From NCBI GenBank assembly GCA_963728155.1, contig CAVSJF010000006.1, forward strand, positions 744,001-808,000: DNA of 64,000 bases, given 5' to 3'. Shown here one piece after another: positions 42,833 through 50,304 of this stretch. Made by a program: the position numbers and the translations under genes. Position 1 is the stretch's first letter, and every line of letters starts with the position of its first letter. The notes below the pieces were generated by a model. It did not search any database, had not been told where the DNA came from, and saw nothing but the letters and a program-made list of their open reading frames with translations. The DNA comes from JACVRW01 sp963728155 (GTDB taxonomy: Bacteria; Actinomycetota; Thermoleophilia; Solirubrobacterales; Thermoleophilaceae).

Positions 42833-43900
42833 TCAGCGCCCACTAGCGCTATTGCCAGTCGGGTCGCGCCACCCCATCAGGCCGGCCAGGTCCTGGCGGA
42901 TGCCGGGAAAGGTGAACCGCGCCCAGACCATGCGGATGTCGGTGCTGCGGCCGCTGTCATACACCTTGATCCCGGTGCTCATAATGGCGAACAGCATCAG
43001 GCCGCCGAGAGCCGCGAACGTTCGAACCGCCTCGCGGTCCACGGGCTGGCCGGTCAGCTCCTCGTAGCGCGCGTAGAACCAGTCGGGTTCGGCCACCGCG
43101 CCCACCAGCTCCGAGCCCGGGGTGGTGAACTTGCCGGCGTGGTACTCCAGCGACATGTAGCCCAGGTCGAAGCGCGGATCGCCGACGAACGACAGCTCCC
43201 AGTCGAGGATCCCCGTGAGGCGGCCTTCCTCGAGCAGGCAGTTGCCGATGCGGTAGTCGCTGTGGACCAGGCAGGGCTCCACCGGCGGCGGCTCGCGATC
43301 GAGCACCCACGCGTACGCCTCGTCGATGATCGGGTCCCGCAGAAGCCGCACCGATTCCCATATCCCCTGCCAGTGCTCCACCGTCTGGCGAAAGGTGCGC
43401 GCCTCGACCAGGCCCTCCAGCCGATCCGCCCCCACGGCGTGGATGGCGGCCAGGTAACTGACGAAGTCCTCGGCCAGACCGCGATCGCCCCTCCAGTCCC
43501 CTTCCAGCAGCTCGCGATCGCGCCGGCGCCAGACGTTGACCGCCTTCCCCGGCAGCATGTCCATCACGAAGAACGGCCCGCCGAACGGCGAATCGACGGG
43601 CTCGTAGCCGTGGACCCCCGGCGTGGGCACGGGCTCGTCGACCAGCACCTCGTACGTCCGGAACTCCTGCTCGATGCTCGTCTCGAGCACCGACCCGTGG
43701 GGTTTCACGCGCACGACGTAGGCCCGCTCGCCGGCGCCGGGCTGCTCGGGATCCTCGATCCGAGCGACCCACGAGTGGCGCGAGAACCCCCCCTCGAGCT
43801 GAGTCATCGAGGTCACGCGCGCGGAGTCGCCCAGCGAACCGGCGCCGCGCATGACCTCGAGCAGGGCGGCCGAGCGGTCGTCGGTCTCTTCAGGCGCCAT
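42833..43900 (-). CDS. APH-type phosphotransferase (acyl-CoA kinase candidate), copy 2
   Basis: Paralogue of the kinase at 23.1 kb, 355 residues, same family. Nucleotide Lys in VVRVKPHG (Lys66), catalytic loop VHSDYRIGN (Asp215, Asn220), metal Asp in ILDWELSFVGDPRFDLGY (Asp233). The SxD form of the catalytic loop occurs in the family. ATG 43900 overlaps the quinone oxidoreductase stop by 11 bp. In the same operon are an ACAD10/11-type dehydrogenase, the small MFNPL protein and an acyl-CoA ligase, together the parts of a phosphorylation-dependent hydroxyacyl-CoA route. Activity is inferred from this context. Confidence 0.75.
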   Translation of the reverse strand: MAPEETDDRSAALLEVMRGAGSLGDSARVTSMTQLEGGFSRHSWVARIEDPEQPGAGERAYVVRVKPHGSVLETSIEQEFRTYEVLVDEPVPTPGVHGYEPVDSPFGGPFFVMDMLPGKAVNVWRRRDRELLEGDWRGDRGLAEDFVSYLAAIHAVGADRLEGLVEARTFRQTVEHWQGIWESVRLLRDPIIDEAYAWVLDREPPPVEPCLVHSDYRIGNCLLEEGRLTGILDWELSFVGDPRFDLGYMSLEYHAGKFTTPGSELVGAVAEPDWFYARYEELTGQPVDREAVRTFAALGGLMLFAIMSTGIKVYDSGRSTDIRMVWARFTFPGIRQDLAGLMGWRDPTGNSASGR

Positions 43901-44885
43901 GGCCGCTCACGTCCAAGACGTATTTCCCGGTCTGTTGGCGCGACTCGATCAGCTCGTGAGCGCGGACGACGTCGTCCATCGACAGCAGCGTGACGTCCGG
44001 CCGCAGCCGCCCGGCGGCCTGGGCGTCGATCACGGCGTCGAGCGTGCGCTTCGGCTCCGCCGGATCCTGCTCGGCGACGCGCGCCATAACGAACCCCGCG
44101 ACGATCTGGGCGCGCGGCATGAGCGCCCGGGCGTCGAGCATCGCCGGCTGCTGGCTCGACGAGCCCACCACGATGTATCGCCCGCCGAAGGCGAGCGCCT
44201 TGAAGCAGGGCAGAAACAGCGGGCCGCCCACTCCGTCGATCACCACGTCGCAGCCGCGCCCGCCCGTGATCTCCCGCACGGCGCCGGTCAGATCGTCCGG
44301 GTCCGACGGCAGCGTGTGGGCGGCGCCGTGCCGGGCCGCGATCTCGCGCTTCTCCGCGGTGGACGCCGTGGCGATCACGGTCGCGCCGACATCGACGCAC
44401 AGCTGGATCGAGAGGCCTCCCAACCCACCGGCGCCGGCGGGAACCAACACGAAGTCTCCCTCGGTGACGCGGCCGTAGCGCTCGACCGAGTAGCAGGCCG
44501 TGACCCCCTGGAAGAAGATGGCAGCGACGGCAGTAGCCCGCACATCCGGGCGCACCGGGTACACGCGCTCTTGCGGGACGCACAGCTGCGTCGCGTATCC
44601 GCCGCCGTTCTCGGCGAAGACCGCCACCGGCGTACCCTCCGCCAGCGTGCCCGACGGGTCGGCCAGTATGCGGCCGGCGGCCTCCATTCCCGGCGTGAAG
44701 TCGAGCGACTGGTTGCGGCGGTACTCGCCCCTGCGCACCATCGTGTCGGCGAAGTTGACTCCGATCGCATCCACCGTGACCGACACCTCGTCCGGCCCCG
44801 GCTCCTGCACATCCTCCTCGACCCAGCGCATGACCTGCGGCTCGCCGAACCGCTCCAGGCGCACGACACGCCGCTTCGCCGTCAT
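43890..44885 (-). CDS. Zinc-independent MDR quinone oxidoreductase-like protein
   Basis: Medium-chain dehydrogenase/reductase of the NADPH:quinone reductase type, 331 residues. The substrate domain starts VVRLERFGEPQVMRWVE and has GVNFADTMVRRGEY and FTPGMEAAG. The nucleotide-binding motif is PAGAGGLGGLSIQLC, followed by ASTAEKREIAARHGA. Structural zinc cysteines are absent. ATG 44885 lies 4 bp past the repaired stop of the small helical protein, or overlaps the unrepaired frame's stop as ATGA. It could reduce an enoyl-CoA or enone formed in the pathway. Confidence 0.84.
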   Translation of the reverse strand: MTAKRRVVRLERFGEPQVMRWVEEDVQEPGPDEVSVTVDAIGVNFADTMVRRGEYRRNQSLDFTPGMEAAGRILADPSGTLAEGTPVAVFAENGGGYATQLCVPQERVYPVRPDVRATAVAAIFFQGVTACYSVERYGRVTEGDFVLVPAGAGGLGGLSIQLCVDVGATVIATASTAEKREIAARHGAAHTLPSDPDDLTGAVREITGGRGCDVVIDGVGGPLFLPCFKALAFGGRYIVVGSSSQQPAMLDARALMPRAQIVAGFVMARVAEQDPAEPKRTLDAVIDAQAAGRLRPDVTLLSMDDVVRAHELIESRQQTGKYVLDVSGHGA

Positions 44886-44889
44886 GCGC

Positions 44890-45304
44890 TCAGCGCGTCC
44901 CGCTCCCCAGCGCTTCGACCTCGCGGTCGGTCATCTCGCCCAGCACCTGCTGCACCCGGTGGCGAAGCGGGTCGTCGCCGCGGGCCTCGCCGCGGCAGCT
45001 CCTCCAACAGCTCGCCGAGGGCCTCACCGGCGTCGATCCCGTCTCCCGCCTGCTCGAGGCGCTCCCGCGCCCGCTGCGCGCACGGCCGCCCGTCGGACTC
45101 GAGCGCGGGGTCGAGCGCGCCGCGCAGCCAGGCGAGCAGGTCGGCACTCGCGGCCTGCTCCGCCGCCAGGTTGCGCGTGATGCTCAACCCCGAGAGCAGC
45201 TGACTGCGCTGATACTCGTCGAGCGGGCCCTGAACGTCCGCCGTCAGGCGCAGCACGTTCCCCACCGCGAGAATCATCTGGTCGGCTCTCAGCGGATTGA
45301 ACAC
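44890..45304 (-). CDS. Small helical protein (MFNPL family), copy 2, frameshifted
   Basis: Second copy of the unnamed family seen at 22.6 kb. It begins MFNPLRADQMILAVGNVL, with YQRSQLLSGLSITRNLAAEQ matching FVRAQLLSVYSASRHLGVEL of copy 1. The original frame degenerates into Arg/Pro-rich sequence after LGELLEEL; the next frame gives RHRVQQVLGEMTDREVEALG, matching the C-terminus of copy 1, and stops at 44890. The shift is near 45000. Repaired length is about 138 residues, all helical. The nearest kinase is one gene downstream. Confidence 0.55.
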
Positions 45305-45357
45305 GGCGGTACGGAGATCAAAGCGGAGGCGGCAGGAGGCCAGAACTGTCGCATGTG

Positions 45358-46404
45358 CTAAGCGTCACCACCGCTGCCGGCGAAGGCGGCGATGAGCGCG
45401 TGAGCGTTGGCATGCGCTCGCTCGGGCGAGATGGAGAAGCTGGGGCTGTAGAGGATGGCGTGGTCGAGCAGCCCGTCGAAGCGGCGCAGCGCGCTCCGGA
45501 CGTCGTCGGAGCCGCCGGCCAGGGCGATCGCGTCGATCATCCGGTCGGGCACGGCGGCGATCATCGCCGACAGGTCCCGGCGCGCGAACGCAGCCCTGAT
45601 CTGCTCCGCCTCGGCGCCGAACCCACCGCTCTCGAGCAGCCGGGTGTAGGTCTTCGCCGAGGAGTAGAAGCCGATCTGCGCCGCGGCTTCCCGCCGCGCC
45701 CGGTCGGGATCCTCGTCGTCGACGACGGCGATCACGAGGCTCGCCACGCGTATGTCGCCGACGGCCCGGTCCGCGCGTTGCGCACCGCGCTCCACGGCGG
45801 GCAGGACGACGTCCTCCAGGTAGGGAACGGTGAACAGCGCATGCCCAAGCAGCCCGTCGGCGACTCGGCCGGCGGACTCCACCATGCGCGGGTTGGCGCC
45901 GGCGGTGTAGATCGGGATGCGCTCGCGCAGAGGCGGCGCGAGGTCACCGGTGGGCTCGATGTGCAGCCGGTAGAAGCGCCCGTCGTGGTGCACCGGCTGC
46001 TCGTGCATGCGCCACAGCCTGCGCAGAAGCGGCACCAGCTCCTCCATGCGCACGGCCGGCGATTCGGGGTCGAGGCCGTGCCAGTCGGCGATCATCCTCC
46101 GCGTGCCGTTGCCTATTCCGAGGATCAGCCGCCCGTCCGAGACCTCGTCGAGATCGCGAGCCTCGGCCGCCAGGGTCAGTGGGCTGCGCCCCACGCCGTA
46201 GGCGATCGCCGACCCCACCGTGCAGCGCGTGGTCCGAGCGGCCATCTCCCCCAGCGTCACCGTCGCCGAGCGGTTGTAGAGCTCGGGCGCCCAGGCGGCA
46301 TCGAAACCGGCGCGGTCGGCGGCGGCCGCTATCTCCCCCATGGCCCGGACCGACGTGCCCTGACTCTCGATCCCGAGCGTCGGGGGCCGCCGCCCGGCGC
46401 TCAT
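45358..46404 (-). CDS. LLM-class (F420/flavin-dependent) oxidoreductase, copy 2
   Basis: Close paralogue of the enzyme at 24.1 kb: RAGFDAAWAPELYNRSATVTLGEM, AYGVGRSPLTLAAEARDLDEVS, LILGIGNGTRRMIADWHGLD and IPIYTAGANPRMVESAGRVADGLLGH are nearly the same. 348 residues. Its ATG overlaps the hydratase stop by four bases (ATGA at 46401-46404). The parallel retention of this pair in both modules suggests a fixed redox step in the pathway. F420 or flavin dependence is inferred from the family. Confidence 0.82.
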   Translation of the reverse strand: MSAGRRPPTLGIESQGTSVRAMGEIAAAADRAGFDAAWAPELYNRSATVTLGEMAARTTRCTVGSAIAYGVGRSPLTLAAEARDLDEVSDGRLILGIGNGTRRMIADWHGLDPESPAVRMEELVPLLRRLWRMHEQPVHHDGRFYRLHIEPTGDLAPPLRERIPIYTAGANPRMVESAGRVADGLLGHALFTVPYLEDVVLPAVERGAQRADRAVGDIRVASLVIAVVDDEDPDRARREAAAQIGFYSSAKTYTRLLESGGFGAEAEQIRAAFARRDLSAMIAAVPDRMIDAIALAGGSDDVRSALRRFDGLLDHAILYSPSFSISPERAHANAHALIAAFAGSGGDA

Positions 46405-47195
46405 CGTCCGGCGAAGTTCGGCTCCCGCTTCGAGCGGAATGCCGACAGCGCCTCTCTGAAGTCCTCTCCCCTGGTGGCCAGCGTCTGCCCTCGGTTCTCG
46501 ACCTCGATGGCCGACCGCAGCGAGCCGGCGTCGACATTGGCCTGCAGCACGCGCTTGGTCAGCATCACCCCGAACGGCGTGTTGGAGGCGATCTGCTCCG
46601 CCACCTCGAAGGCCGCATCCAGCAGCTCATCCGGGTCCACGACGCGGTTGACCAGTCCGATCCGCTCGGCTTCCGAGGCGTCGACGAAGCGGCCGGTGAG
46701 CATCATCTCCGAGGCGTGCCCGAGGCCGACGATGCGCGGCAGCGACCAGGACACGCCCACGTCCCCCGCCGTCAGGCCGATGCGCACGAACGCCGCGTTG
46801 AAGCGAGCCTCGGTCGAGGCCACGCGGATGTCGGCAGCGAGCGCCAGTCCGAGCCCGCCGCCCGCGGCCGCCCCGTTCACCGCTGCGATCACCGGCTGCG
46901 GCAGGTCGTGGAGCGCCTCGTAGGCGCCGGCCCAGTGCTCTTGGCCGAGCATCATCTCGGCCGGGGTCATGTCGGGAAGCGTGGCAGCCTCGTCGAGATC
47001 GAGGCCCGAGCAGAAGCCGCGCCCGGCGCCCGTGAGCACCACGGCGCGCAGGTCGCGATCAGCACTCAGGGCCCGGCACAGGTGGTGCAGCTCGTCGAAC
47101 ATCTCGAACGTGATCGCGTTGTAGCGCTCGGGGCGGTTGAGCGTGACCAGCAGGACGCCGTCGTGCGACCGGTCGAGGAGGAGGGTCTCGTACAC
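46401..47195 (-). CDS. Enoyl-CoA hydratase/isomerase family protein (operon 2)
   Basis: Crotonase-fold protein of 264 residues. Motifs: LNRPERYNAITFEMFDEL, GRGFCSGLDLDEA, NGAAAGGGLGLALAADIRVA, FVRIGLTAGDVGVSWSLPRIVG. The catalytic Glu of true hydratases at the second site is replaced around GLTAGDVG (Asp possible), so isomerase activity is an alternative. GTG 47195 has GAGGTAGGA upstream and lies 5 bp after the dehydrogenase stop. It follows the dehydrogenase and precedes the LLM enzyme, in step with a beta-oxidation-like order. Confidence 0.83.
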   Translation of the reverse strand: MYETLLLDRSHDGVLLVTLNRPERYNAITFEMFDELHHLCRALSADRDLRAVVLTGAGRGFCSGLDLDEAATLPDMTPAEMMLGQEHWAGAYEALHDLPQPVIAAVNGAAAGGGLGLALAADIRVASTEARFNAAFVRIGLTAGDVGVSWSLPRIVGLGHASEMMLTGRFVDASEAERIGLVNRVVDPDELLDAAFEVAEQIASNTPFGVMLTKRVLQANVDAGSLRSAIEVENRGQTLATRGEDFREALSAFRSKREPNFAGR

Positions 47196-47200
47196 GCGTC

Positions 47201-48487
47201 CTACCTCGCTGCGGCCGGCGCGGGCGCGGCCGGCGCGGCGGCCTCCGCCTGGGGCCCGCCGTGCACCGGAGGCTCGGCGTCGGCGTCGGTGAACTTACGG
47301 AGCTCCTGCCGGGCGATCGACTGCTTGTGCACCTCGTCGGCGCCGTCGCCGATCCGCAGCATCCGGTTGTAGCGCCACATCGCGGCGAGCGGGAGATCGT
47401 CACATACTCCGGCGGCTCCGTGCACCTGGATCGCGCGATCGACCACGGCCAGCACCGTGGCCGGCACCACGAGCTTCGTCATCGAGAGCTCCGTCCGCGC
47501 CTGGCGCTTGCCGACCGTGTCGAGCATCCAGGCGGCGTGGTTGGTGACCAGGCGCGCCTGGTGGATCTCCGTCCGCGAGGTGGCGATGAAGTCCTGGATG
47601 AACTGCTTGTCCGCCAGCGGGCCGCCGAACATGTGCCGGTCTTTCGCTCGCCGGCACATCATCTCGAGCGCGCGCTCCGCGACCCCGATTAGCCGCATGC
47701 AGTGGTGAATGCGCCCCGGGCCGAGCCGGTCCTGAGCGATCTTGAAGCCGGCCGAGCGCTCGCCGAGCATGTTGCCGGCGGGAACGCGGCAGCCGTCGTA
47801 GGCGATCTCCCAGTGGCCGGGCCCGGCCGAGTGGCCCATGTGGGACAGCGGCCGCACCATGTTGAACCCCGGAGCGTCGGTGGGCACCAGAATCATCGAC
47901 GCGCGCTGGTGCGGCGGAGCGTCGGGATCGGTTACGACCATCACGATCGCGACCGCGGCGCCCAGCGCGTTGGTGGTCCACCACTTGCTGCCGTTGATCA
48001 CCCACTCGTCGCCCTCCAGGCGCGCCGTCGTGGACAGCCCGGTCGGGTCCGAACCCGCCGTGTTCGGCTCGGTCATCGAGTAGCAGCTGCGGATCTCGCC
48101 TTCGAGCAGCGGATGGAGCCACTGGTCCTGCTGATCGGGCGTTCCGTGCTCGGCCAGGATCTCCATGTTGCCGCTGTCGGGGGGCTGCGTGTTGAACGCG
48201 TACGGGGCCACGAAGGAGCTGCGGCCGATCTCCTCGCAGATGGCCCCGTACTCGAGGTTGGTCAGGCCCGGGCCGAAGCGCTCGTCGGGCAGGAAGAGGT
48301 TCCACAGCCCGTCCGCCTTGGCCCGCTCGCGCATCTCGAGGATCACGGCCGGAAACGGCGTGTCACGGTCCACCTCGCGGTCGAGCGCCTCGTACGCCTC
48401 CTCCTCCACGGGGTAGACGTGCTCGTCCATGAACGCCTTCACGCGCTCCTTGAGCTCGCGGCAGCGGTCGCTCTCGACGAAGTTCAT
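47201..48487 (-). CDS. Acyl-CoA dehydrogenase of the ACAD10/ACAD11 type
   Basis: FAD-dependent acyl-CoA dehydrogenase-fold protein, 428 residues with an Ala/Pro-rich tail. The segments DRLGPGRIHHCMRLIGVAER, SRTEIHQARLV, DRAIQVHGAAGV and LRIGDGADEVH are those of ACAD10/11 and LvaC-type enzymes, which act on phosphorylated 4-hydroxyacyl-CoA. At the position of the usual catalytic Glu stands Asp381 in GDGADEVH. In animals this domain is fused to an APH kinase; here the kinase is a separate gene five genes downstream. It opens the long leftward operon, with a palindrome 80 bp upstream of its start. Confidence 0.85.
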   Translation of the reverse strand: MNFVESDRCRELKERVKAFMDEHVYPVEEEAYEALDREVDRDTPFPAVILEMRERAKADGLWNLFLPDERFGPGLTNLEYGAICEEIGRSSFVAPYAFNTQPPDSGNMEILAEHGTPDQQDQWLHPLLEGEIRSCYSMTEPNTAGSDPTGLSTTARLEGDEWVINGSKWWTTNALGAAVAIVMVVTDPDAPPHQRASMILVPTDAPGFNMVRPLSHMGHSAGPGHWEIAYDGCRVPAGNMLGERSAGFKIAQDRLGPGRIHHCMRLIGVAERALEMMCRRAKDRHMFGGPLADKQFIQDFIATSRTEIHQARLVTNHAAWMLDTVGKRQARTELSMTKLVVPATVLAVVDRAIQVHGAAGVCDDLPLAAMWRYNRMLRIGDGADEVHKQSIARQELRKFTDADAEPPVHGGPQAEAAAPAAPAPAAAR

Positions 48488-48566
48488 GGGGTTCTCCTCG
48501 CTGGGCCGGGCGCTTCGACGGTCGCGCTGACGCTACGCCCCGCCCTCGCCGTCCGGCATTGGCGGA

Positions 48567-48581
48567 AGCGCTAGTAGCGCT
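48567..48581. promoter_or_regulatory. Perfect 15-bp palindrome upstream of operon 2
   Basis: AGCGCTAGTAGCGCT is fully symmetric around G48574. It lies 80 bp before the dehydrogenase start (leftward) and 37 bp before the histidine phosphatase start (rightward). The inner 11-mer GCGCTAGTAGC recurs exactly, inverted, upstream of operon 1 (18768-18778), and GCGCTAGT recurs at 50293. Operator function is inferred. Confidence 0.5.
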
Positions 48582-48617
48582 CGCTTTACAGTCGCCCGGA
48601 CCCGCTCCCCCCTCCCC

Positions 48618-49274
48618 ATGCGTCGCCATTTTCAACGCCCGTTCAGCCTGCCGGCCGGGGCCACGGAGGTGGTGCTCGTGCGACACGGCGCGGTGTCGCG
48701 ACCGACCCCCGAAGCACTGGTGGGCGGGCACAGCGACCCTCCACTCTCCCCCCGCGGCAGCCGGCAGGCCGAGGCGCTGGTCGAGCCCCTTCGGGGCGAG
48801 CCGATCGAGGCGATCTACGTGACGCCGCTCTCGCGCACCGCGGCAACGGCCGCGCCGCTCGCCGCGGCACTCGGCGTCGAGGCGGTGGTCCTGGAGGACC
48901 TGCGCGAGGTGCATCTCGGAGAGTGGGAGGGGCCGCAGTTCCAGCAACGCACCTCGGACGGCGACCCGCTCACCGACCGCGTCTTCGAGGAGGAGCGCTG
49001 GGACGTGATCCCCGGCGCCGAGCCCGCGGAGGCCTTCGGGCGCCGGGTTGACGACGGGCTGCGGACGGTGGTCGAGCGCACGGGCCCGGACGGCGTTTCG
49101 GTGGTGGTCACCCATGGCGGCGTCATCGCCGAGGCCTGCCGCCAGGTCACCGGCAGCCGCCCGTTCGCGTTTCTCGGCGCCGAGAACTGCTCGGTCACAC
49201 GGATCGTCCGCGTGGCCGACGGGGGTTGGCTGCTGCGCAGCTTCAACGACACCACCCACCTGGCGGCCGTCTGA
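48618..49274 (+). CDS. Histidine phosphatase superfamily protein (phosphoglycerate mutase-like)
   Basis: Cytoplasmic phosphatase with the branch-1 signature LVRHGAVS, the acidic/Arg segment ITPLSRTAATA-like (VTPLSRTAATAAPLA), an EVHLGEWEG motif and the second catalytic His in VVTHGGVIAEA. 218 residues. ATG 48618 lies close to the palindrome shared with operon 2, so it may be co-regulated. Whether it acts on phosphorylated pathway intermediates or on an unrelated sugar phosphate is unknown. Its stop abuts that of the convergent lipocalin-like gene. Confidence 0.8.
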   Translation: MRRHFQRPFSLPAGATEVVLVRHGAVSRPTPEALVGGHSDPPLSPRGSRQAEALVEPLRGEPIEAIYVTPLSRTAATAAPLAAALGVEAVVLEDLREVHLGEWEGPQFQQRTSDGDPLTDRVFEEERWDVIPGAEPAEAFGRRVDDGLRTVVERTGPDGVSVVVTHGGVIAEACRQVTGSRPFAFLGAENCSVTRIVRVADGGWLLRSFNDTTHLAAV

Positions 49275-49275
49275 G

Positions 49276-50247
49276 CTACTCCCGGATCAGCGCCTCGAAC
49301 TCGATCTTCCCCCACGCCTCGCTGCCCCCGAGCTGGCAGCGAACGAGGGATTGATCGACCCAGGCCGTCTCGCGGCGCCCCTCGTGGTCGCGGCCGAACA
49401 GGGTGGGCACCACGCGCACGACCTCGCCGGTGAACTCCGTCCGGTCGCCGCCGGCGCTGAGCGAGACCTCGATCGTCTTCGGACGCGGCTTGCGCGGGCG
49501 TTCGGCCCACTCGATGCGCTCCTCGTAGTCCTCGAGCTCGGCCGTGCGGCCGCCGCTGTACACCGCTCCGTCGTCCAGCCACGTCTCGCCGTCGAAGGTC
49601 GCGCGCCACAGCGTGAGCTCGGACTGAGCGCCGACGACGTCCATCCACCGCCAGCCCTCCACTCCGTACCAGTCACGCACGCCCCACGAGTGGTCCTTCG
49701 CGCCGTGACAGTCGATCTCGTGGACAGTGCCGTCGATCGTGAGCGTGCCGGCCACCCGGCCGACCTCGTCGACGTGGCCGTCGAAGAGGTTGTGCCATTC
49801 CGCGCGCTCGTGGTAGAGGTAGGGCGGCGCCGAGGGTGTGAACTCGAGATCGAAGCTCACCGGGACGCTCGGGGCGCTCGCCCGCTCGACCGGGCCGAAA
49901 GCGGCCTGGTCGCACTCCACGCCATCGCCGCCGTTGCTCAGCTTGCCGTCGAACACCACCTGCCACGGGCCGAAGTGCGTGTCTGACCGATAGGCCAGCC
50001 CGTGCGCCTCGATCACGTCGTCGTGCTTCTCGAAGGTGTCGAACTCCGACGCCAGCAGCGTCGGGTGCTCCGGCCCCCAGATCACGTTCAGCGAGCCGCC
50101 GTGCCCCCTGGCCGGGCGCTTGCCGATCGAGCTGAAGCCGCCGATCCCCACGCGTTGATCGAAGAACGAGAAGTAGTAGCTCTCGCGCCAGCGCGGATGG
50201 GACCGCGGCTCGTGGACTCGATCGTGATGGAGCTCAGGCGTGGGCAT
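49276..50247 (-). CDS. Lipocalin-like protein with KDHSWGVR motif (copy 2)
   Basis: A 323-residue soluble beta-rich protein without signal peptide. Central motif GAKDHSWGVRDWYGVEGWRWMD and the N-terminal segment WRESYYFSFFDQRVGIGGFSSIGKRP are the recognisable parts. The (D/R)(H/R)(S/T)WG(V/P)R motif links it with the proteins at 21.5 and 50.3 kb, in a two-lipocalin (AttH/CrtC-like) fold by my reading. No cofactor motif is seen. It lies between the phosphatase and its own paralogue; a GCGCTAGT motif stands 45 bp upstream of its ATG. Confidence 0.55.
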   Translation of the reverse strand: MPTPELHHDRVHEPRSHPRWRESYYFSFFDQRVGIGGFSSIGKRPARGHGGSLNVIWGPEHPTLLASEFDTFEKHDDVIEAHGLAYRSDTHFGPWQVVFDGKLSNGGDGVECDQAAFGPVERASAPSVPVSFDLEFTPSAPPYLYHERAEWHNLFDGHVDEVGRVAGTLTIDGTVHEIDCHGAKDHSWGVRDWYGVEGWRWMDVVGAQSELTLWRATFDGETWLDDGAVYSGGRTAELEDYEERIEWAERPRKPRPKTIEVSLSAGGDRTEFTGEVVRVVPTLFGRDHEGRRETAWVDQSLVRCQLGGSEAWGKIEFEALIRE

Positions 50248-50291
50248 GCGGACGATGCAAGCAACGCCCCACGCGGGGCGGCACTGGTCGA

Positions 50292-50304
50292 AGCGCTAGT
50301 CGCT
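50292..50304. promoter_or_regulatory. Variant of the AGCGCTAGT motif upstream of lipocalin-like gene
   Basis: AGCGCTAGTCGCT shares its first nine bases with the palindrome at 48567 and keeps outer AGCG/CGCT symmetry. It is 45 bp upstream of the leftward lipocalin-like start, within the 56-bp gap to the upstream gene. A third site for the same putative regulator is plausible but weaker. Confidence 0.3.
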
